In this document: positions 14,201-17,471 of the stretch, piece by piece | Layout of the letters: the number at the start of each line of letters is the position of its first letter | Numbering within the stretch: position 1 is the first letter of the stretch | Origin: an uncultured Ruminococcus sp. | Lineage (GTDB): Bacteria; Bacillota; Clostridia; Oscillospirales; Acutalibacteraceae | DNA: 17,471 nucleotides | Reading direction: 5' to 3' | Assembly: GCA_902773245.1 (NCBI GenBank) | Contig: CACYDY010000036.1 | Location: 1 to 17,471 of the forward strand | Made by a program: the position numbers and the translations under genes | Notes under the pieces: model-generated | What the model saw: only the letters and a program-made list of their open reading frames with translations | What the model was told of the DNA's origin: nothing | Database searches by the model: none

Positions 14201-16908
14201 TCACGTATTTCCGAACCCGATTTAAGGAAGTCCTTTACAAAGTCGGTTACAAAATCAATCTGATCACGTTGGTCGTCTTTAACGAAGGAAAGCGCCGCAG
14301 CCAGGTATTCGTCCTTGTTGAAAATATCTCTGACAGTAAGCTCATAGCGTTTGACGGAGTTGTCTACGAAAGGAGTCAAAACGTATGTGTTATAATGCTC
14401 TCGAGCCGTGCGGCAGACTGTTTTTATTCTTTCCTCGGTGGAAAGCTGTTCCTTACGTTTGTAGTCGCTGAAAATATCTATACCCTTGTGATATTTTTTC
14501 TTGAAGCTTCCGAAGTCTTCCGCAAGTCCTCCGATCTCGGTCAGCTCATCGTCCGTGAGCAGCGCCGTTATCGAGTTGATATTGTGATCGAACTGGCTGT
14601 CGTTATAGAACAGATTTCTCAGGGCGGCAGCGCAGAAGAGGAATTTCGAGAACCCGTCAAAGCTTATGTCGGTCGCCAGAGCAAGCAGGTTTTCCGAGGA
14701 GTAGCGAAGCTTTTCTATGGGATTGTCATATGCGTAGGAAACGAGCTTGTAGAATGTTTCAAAATCGGAGTCGTACTCGGAAACTACCTTCAAATATGAC
14801 AGCGCACAATAGGCTTTTCCGCTGAGTATCATCTGTGCCGTGACGGTTTCGACTTCGTCCTTTGTGAAATTATAATTTCGGTTTACCTTTGTAAAGGAAA
14901 ACTCATTTTTGTTTTCGTTTTTCTCCAGAATGTTTTCTTTGTCGTCGTTGAGAAAGTCGTCGTCGAGATCGTCTATAACAACATCGAAAGTGCCGTCAAA
15001 CAGATCCTCGCTGTCATCGGGATCGTCGTACGGCATAACGGAGTCACCGTTAAAAAAATCCTCGCCTGATGCGTCATTGTCGGCAGGATCATCGATATCG
15101 TCGTCGAGATCATCAACTATGATGTCGTCTTCTTCGTCATCAGCATTGGTGTCAATGATATCTTCGTCATCGGAGTCAATTGCTTCGGATTCGTCGAAGC
15201 TGTCGTTTTCAATGTCGTCATTTTCAGCGTCGGAGTCGTCGGAGTCGGTATACTTTGTCAGATCGGGATCGTAATACTCGTCGTTTTTGTAGGAATACAA
15301 AATAAATTTGGTGTTGTCAAGCGTGCTTCCGAGAGCTGATTTGACAACGTCCAAAACAACCGCTGCCTGCTTTGGTGTGTATGAACCGATCACGAATTTA
15401 TCGGGCAGCTCAAATGCTTCCGAATGAGTTTTAAGAAACTCATAAAGCTCTCCGAGCTTTAGCGAATTGTCCGTAACAAAAGCAAGACAGCAATTCTTTT
15501 TTTCGTCAGATTCAAAAATTCTTGACGAAAGACCTTCAACGGAATTATCCGAGTGACCGATAACATCGTCATGATCGAATTTCTTTGCAAATTTTGACAT
15601 CATGACCGCAGAGCAAAGCGAGAAGCTTGTAACGGGGAATATCGTTTTGCATTCTCTTTTGTCAAAAACGGGCTTCGACCTCAGAGATGAGAAACAGTAG
15701 AAATTGGAAATGATCTTGTCGTTGTGATTGATTTTAAGCCCCTTTTCGGTGAAGTAATAAAGAAGGCTCGAGTCAAAATGTATTTTTGAAAGCACACCCT
15801 TTGAGTAGAGCTTTTCAATATGAATATCCATGTTTATACTGCCTATCGCTTTGGAGAGAATATCGGAAAGCTCGCTGAGAGTTTCGTGTGGCTGGGGGCC
15901 GTGTCTGAGCAGTTCGGTGAGGATAGTCCAGTAAAAAATATTGGCCGAACGCTGTTTTCCTCTCTTTGGGGCAAGCAGATTGAGTGCTTCCGATATGCTG
16001 ATTTTTTTATCGGCGTCGTCGGAGCGGTCAATATTCAAAACGAGTTCATCGGGATTTTCTTCGAAAATATCTCGGTTGTTTTTAATAATATCTTCAATAT
16101 CCGATGATTCGTCAAGCTTGCTCAGGGTCAGTCCTTCATATGTTTGATCGCTGTAATTATCGAACTCGGAGGATGAGTCGGCAAAATCCTCGGGGCGGGA
16201 GAGATCAATGTCAAGAATGGTTTCCGACCCCTGTTCGTATTGAGAACTAACAGCTATGTTGTCTGTATCCGGCTCGGCAGGCGAGGCAGTATCGGAAGAT
16301 ACGTCGGGGGCGGGGGGAGGCTGCTCGTCGGAGCTTGTCGGAGCTGATTCATGGTCGCCGTCAGGCTCGCTCTCGTTGTCGGTTTCGGGGGTTGTGATGT
16401 ACAGCTCTTTTCGGTTGAAAGCGAATGCAAGCTTGTAGTATTCGGAATTTTCGACTTGTTCGTTTTTGACGATTTCGCTTGTATTGTTAATAAGATCGGA
16501 AACAAGCATTTCCGCAATAAAGCGTTCGGTCGAGTTTTCATCGTTTTCGGACGCATTCAAAGCAAGCTTTTGAAGCAGCTCGTCGTACTTTGGATTTGAA
16601 GTGCGAACAGATGAGAATTTTTTCAGAAGTAATCTCTTTTGTTCGATGATCTCCATCTTGCCGATCACCAATTCGGCGTCGGCTATACCCAAAAGCTCGG
16701 AATCGGCATAGTCGCCTATATTTTCGATAAGGCTTTCCTGATAAGCCGATATAGTCTGCAAAGACATAGCCGTACTGTTACACAGATCGGGGGAGATAAA
16801 GGTTGTGTTAAGATCCATGCTGTTTAGCTGATCGATTTTTTCGGACAGTAAAGAAATCTCATTTTTAATGCTTTCGATCAGTTCCCTGGCTTTGTTGATT
16901 TTTTCCAT
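11260..16908 (-). CDS. Giant multidomain AAA/STAND-like ATPase, unknown function
   Basis: 1,882 residues. Order: coiled coil (1-100); acidic/Pro-rich linker (170-260); a winged-helix-like segment (320-395) with YWTILTELLRHGPQPHETL; a small alpha/beta domain (420-545); a very acidic linker (545-660); a long helical, repeat-like region (680-1300) with a coiled coil near 1185-1260; an alpha/beta domain (1330-1490); an AAA/STAND-type ATPase (1500-1770); a C-terminal winged helix (1785-1870). ATPase motifs: GRVDEL box at 1509, Walker A GGRQLGKS with Lys1534, Walker B LLLLIDE with Asp1613/Glu1614, and a sensor-1-like strand FKFVIAGLHN. No signal peptide or TM. The start is set at ATG 16908 (MEKINKARELI); upstream codons belong to the leader, and the ribosome binding site is weak (AAAGGGTG, 12 nt away). 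It is the first gene of a two-gene operon. STAND proteins usually act as ligand-triggered switches; a conflict or signalling role is inferred. Confidence 0.85.
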   Translation of the reverse strand: MEKINKARELIESIKNEISLLSEKIDQLNSMDLNTTFISPDLCNSTAMSLQTISAYQESLIENIGDYADSELLGIADAELVIGKMEIIEQKRLLLKKFSSVRTSNPKYDELLQKLALNASENDENSTERFIAEMLVSDLINNTSEIVKNEQVENSEYYKLAFAFNRKELYITTPETDNESEPDGDHESAPTSSDEQPPPAPDVSSDTASPAEPDTDNIAVSSQYEQGSETILDIDLSRPEDFADSSSEFDNYSDQTYEGLTLSKLDESSDIEDIIKNNRDIFEENPDELVLNIDRSDDADKKISISEALNLLAPKRGKQRSANIFYWTILTELLRHGPQPHETLSELSDILSKAIGSINMDIHIEKLYSKGVLSKIHFDSSLLYYFTEKGLKINHNDKIISNFYCFSSLRSKPVFDKRECKTIFPVTSFSLCSAVMMSKFAKKFDHDDVIGHSDNSVEGLSSRIFESDEKKNCCLAFVTDNSLKLGELYEFLKTHSEAFELPDKFVIGSYTPKQAAVVLDVVKSALGSTLDNTKFILYSYKNDEYYDPDLTKYTDSDDSDAENDDIENDSFDESEAIDSDDEDIIDTNADDEEDDIIVDDLDDDIDDPADNDASGEDFFNGDSVMPYDDPDDSEDLFDGTFDVVIDDLDDDFLNDDKENILEKNENKNEFSFTKVNRNYNFTKDEVETVTAQMILSGKAYCALSYLKVVSEYDSDFETFYKLVSYAYDNPIEKLRYSSENLLALATDISFDGFSKFLFCAAALRNLFYNDSQFDHNINSITALLTDDELTEIGGLAEDFGSFKKKYHKGIDIFSDYKRKEQLSTEERIKTVCRTAREHYNTYVLTPFVDNSVKRYELTVRDIFNKDEYLAAALSFVKDDQRDQIDFVTDFVKDFLKSGSEIREENIRNKFIDNLINEVWERNATHKRRYHTSDLMSDKRRNLFNKILNSLRDMINWIILINESSPTQNLLSETNKKELILKINSASAAYAGKSHDSKVIAAASYRCICDVLHNLRSRLDGSFNNYLSRNYFFIDFLKPENILIPLDEDTLLPVLNDYCPNVEQLGIINRLREHSKLDISDSFGCSFKGESQCDLSLLRIICRYLTDKGEPSPELEETLSYLSSHLNNITARFEKNNENFIGDLELFQSFGKFETFESTDYKETIIDQTQDIYKYSKNSQNYGFYVRATETVKNKIEQDALIQGERIKKLLEEVVAVKNNRDPDSETQKEIDSAIEKINGYIDIQNYTAAEDLINRIKNNDMNESLSESYSDALNDFIYEYSGVYRLCSGGNVSFKSNSENSNIKRYLQTRNKAPKDFRGGAALLDSWPMSSPDERKITTLLSLLGLNCKVTKIYKDYFDCVLTKSESDSSYNAAVNYPHIFAPFGSFAHKSSHSFRVACFFGDNQSARLIKEIDNLSKQEKDTILLVNHAYQLEDRKKLAQLIRRRHYPHIYMPVDKVAITYIAGHYESTTGQATAVLSKLMNICMPFSYYQPYVIESSGEMPPEIFIGRVDELNAIKSPNGVQLLYGGRQLGKSALLKKAKEDINSKRGQKAVYVDVRKLGVPDAAVRVSRELFLKGVLDRDSVTDSWSALADSLKVAIHDQDISYLLLLIDEGDIFIKDCANYDYRPLENLEYVMNDGRFKFVIAGLHNILRFYNLSTGQNNKSHGQNSVIPHFKSAEVKPFKYREARKLLEYPLASIGVFFDENSQETQGLISTILATANYFPSLIQFYCSKLVEKLRDTFDNNVPPFKITKEQIRDILNDSNFKEEIKDKFQITLYDEEDNYYEAIALLVTFILHENGFTNGVTPLQVYEYAKDFSIGVISSIEPDKIRVLMEELVVLNIFRKSGEHGYIFSRQNFLQLMGSSEEVIDKLEKYAVTED

Positions 16909-16936
16909 AGTTAAAAATTTCACCCTTTCAAAGCTG

Positions 16937-16963
16937 ACTGTGTATCGATTTTGCAAACACAGC
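16937..16963 (-). promoter_or_regulatory. Leader hairpin before the ATPase gene
   Basis: CTGTGT (minus strand 16962-16957) pairs with ACACAG (16943-16938) around a 13-nt loop, just upstream of the weak ribosome binding site AAAGGGTG (minus strand 16928-16921). It lies in a leader of about 100 nt and may modulate translation; there is no further evidence. Confidence 0.35.
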
Positions 16964-17017
16964 CAAAATAATTTTCGTAAGTAAGATAGATAAACCCAAA
17001 AATAGGAAATTTTTATA

Positions 17018-17046
17018 ATTATAACATTATTTGATAAAAAATACAA
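17018..17046 (-). promoter_or_regulatory. Promoter of the two-gene ATPase operon
   Basis: On the minus strand TTGTAT (17046-17041), a 17-bp spacer and TATAAT (17023-17018) with an extended TG element (TGT before the -10). The predicted start near 17011 gives a leader of about 100 nt before ATG 16908. Confidence 0.7.
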
Positions 17047-17471
17047 CAATTTTTATGAATATTTTGTAAAAATCTGTCTGTGATGATCATTTGATATAAG
17101 CCTTTTGCAGGGGGTTAAAATAGTTTATAGATTTTTAATCACTTTCCAAAGCTTAAAGAGTGTGTACGAAAATTAAGTGTATATTTTTGGTAGGCAGTTT
17201 CCGAGCGGAAGCAAACTTATTGTTATAAAATGCAAGGCAGCATTACCTCCGGGCGTGTGTCCGCCAACTAAGTTTATAATTTAAGTAGGCAGCCGATGAG
17301 CGGAAGCAAACTCATTGTTATAAAATGCAAGGCGGCATTACCTGCGGGCGTGTGCCCCATATGCACTAACTTTAGAATTGCTGCGTCGCCTTGGGGCGGC
17401 GAGGAAAGTATATTAAAACCTCAACTCAAGGGTGCTCGTCACGCAAAGCACCCCTCTTCTTAAAACAGTCC
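17047..17471. other. Gene-free right edge with direct repeats and hairpins
   Basis: No coding sequence is seen. Besides the direct repeat (17191-17357) there is a CGTCGCC/GGCGGCG stem (about 17383-17400) and a GGGTGCT/AGCACCC stem (17430-17436, 17447-17453) followed by a pyrimidine tract CTCTTCTT, a possible weak plus-strand terminator. The final ten bases equal the first arm of the hairpin that opens the window. Confidence 0.5.
17191..17357 (+). repeat. Imperfect 72-bp direct repeat, 95-bp period
   Basis: Unit 1 at 17191-17262 and unit 2 at 17286-17357 align without gaps at a constant offset of 95 bp and differ at only about ten positions. Both hold AATGC/GCATT arms around AAGGCA or AAGGCG and a small GGGC-GTGT-GTCC or GGGC-GTGT-GCCC stem in which a G-C pair is replaced by G-T. 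A 13-nt piece recurs inverted at 341-353. Confidence 0.75.

Noticed and set aside
14119..14799. 226-aa plus-strand ORF opposite the large ATPase
   Set aside because: Lies inside the continuous 1,882-codon gene and has no start signals or recognisable domain.
16909..17049. 47-residue N-terminal extension of the ATPase ORF
   Set aside because: It would overlap the promoter and leader (TATAAT at 17018-17023) and has an odd Phe/Tyr/Leu-rich composition; the Met-Glu-Lys start at 16908 fits a soluble coiled coil.
17191..17357. CRISPR array
   Set aside because: There are only two units, each 72 bp with a 23-bp spacing, imperfect copies and no cas genes; this is a tandem repeat.

Overview
The window looks like a chromosomal segment of a low-to-moderate GC Gram-positive anaerobe of the class Clostridia, most likely Oscillospiraceae/Ruminococcus-like. 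The basis is strong AGGAGG-type ribosome binding sites, sigma-A promoters with 17-bp spacers, a DUF1292 protein, a 6S-like RNA, a sortase-type PKTGD motif on a cell-wall hydrolase, and a Pol I with a degenerate proofreading domain. The genus is inference; no rRNA or other taxonomic marker is present.

Layout. 1-566: gene-free DNA with a bidirectional hairpin and a two-hairpin repeat. 567-869: DUF1292 protein, then a structured RNA (about 930-1092, probably 6S) and a terminator. 1226-2023: two half-size TauE/SafE-type membrane proteins in one frame, separated by one stop codon. 2160-4121 (minus): secreted NlpC/P60 hydrolase with two peptidoglycan-binding domains and an acidic Ser/Asp-rich wall-spanning region; its promoter carries a perfect match to the WalR (YycF) box. 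4122-5032: gene-free DNA with a second copy of the two-hairpin repeat and, in the presumed alr leader, a hairpin-rich element bounded by an 11-bp inverted repeat. 5033-8839: alr and polA, closely spaced. 8987-9382: small two-TM membrane protein. 9528-10028: XRE-type regulator with its own near-consensus promoter and palindromes over it. A bidirectional terminator at 10089-10130 separates it from the next block.

10200-16908 (minus) is the most interesting part: a two-gene operon of a 1,882-aa multidomain ATPase (coiled coil, internal winged helix, very acidic linker, long helical region, alpha/beta domain, C-terminal AAA/STAND-like ATPase, winged helix) and a 352-aa partner that ends in an R-N-x-L-A-H motif as in HEPN ribonucleases. 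The genes are 1 bp apart and the partner's ribosome binding site lies inside the last codons of the ATPase gene. I recognise neither as a named system. The architecture suggests a regulated signalling or defence (conflict) module, but this is inference. 17050-17471 is gene-free and carries a 72-bp direct repeat with a 95-bp period; the window ends in the first arm of what looks like the same hairpin that opens it.

Functional reading: wall precursor supply (alr), wall turnover (NlpC/P60), DNA repair synthesis (polA) and transcription control (6S-like RNA, XRE) form a housekeeping background into which the large two-gene module is set.
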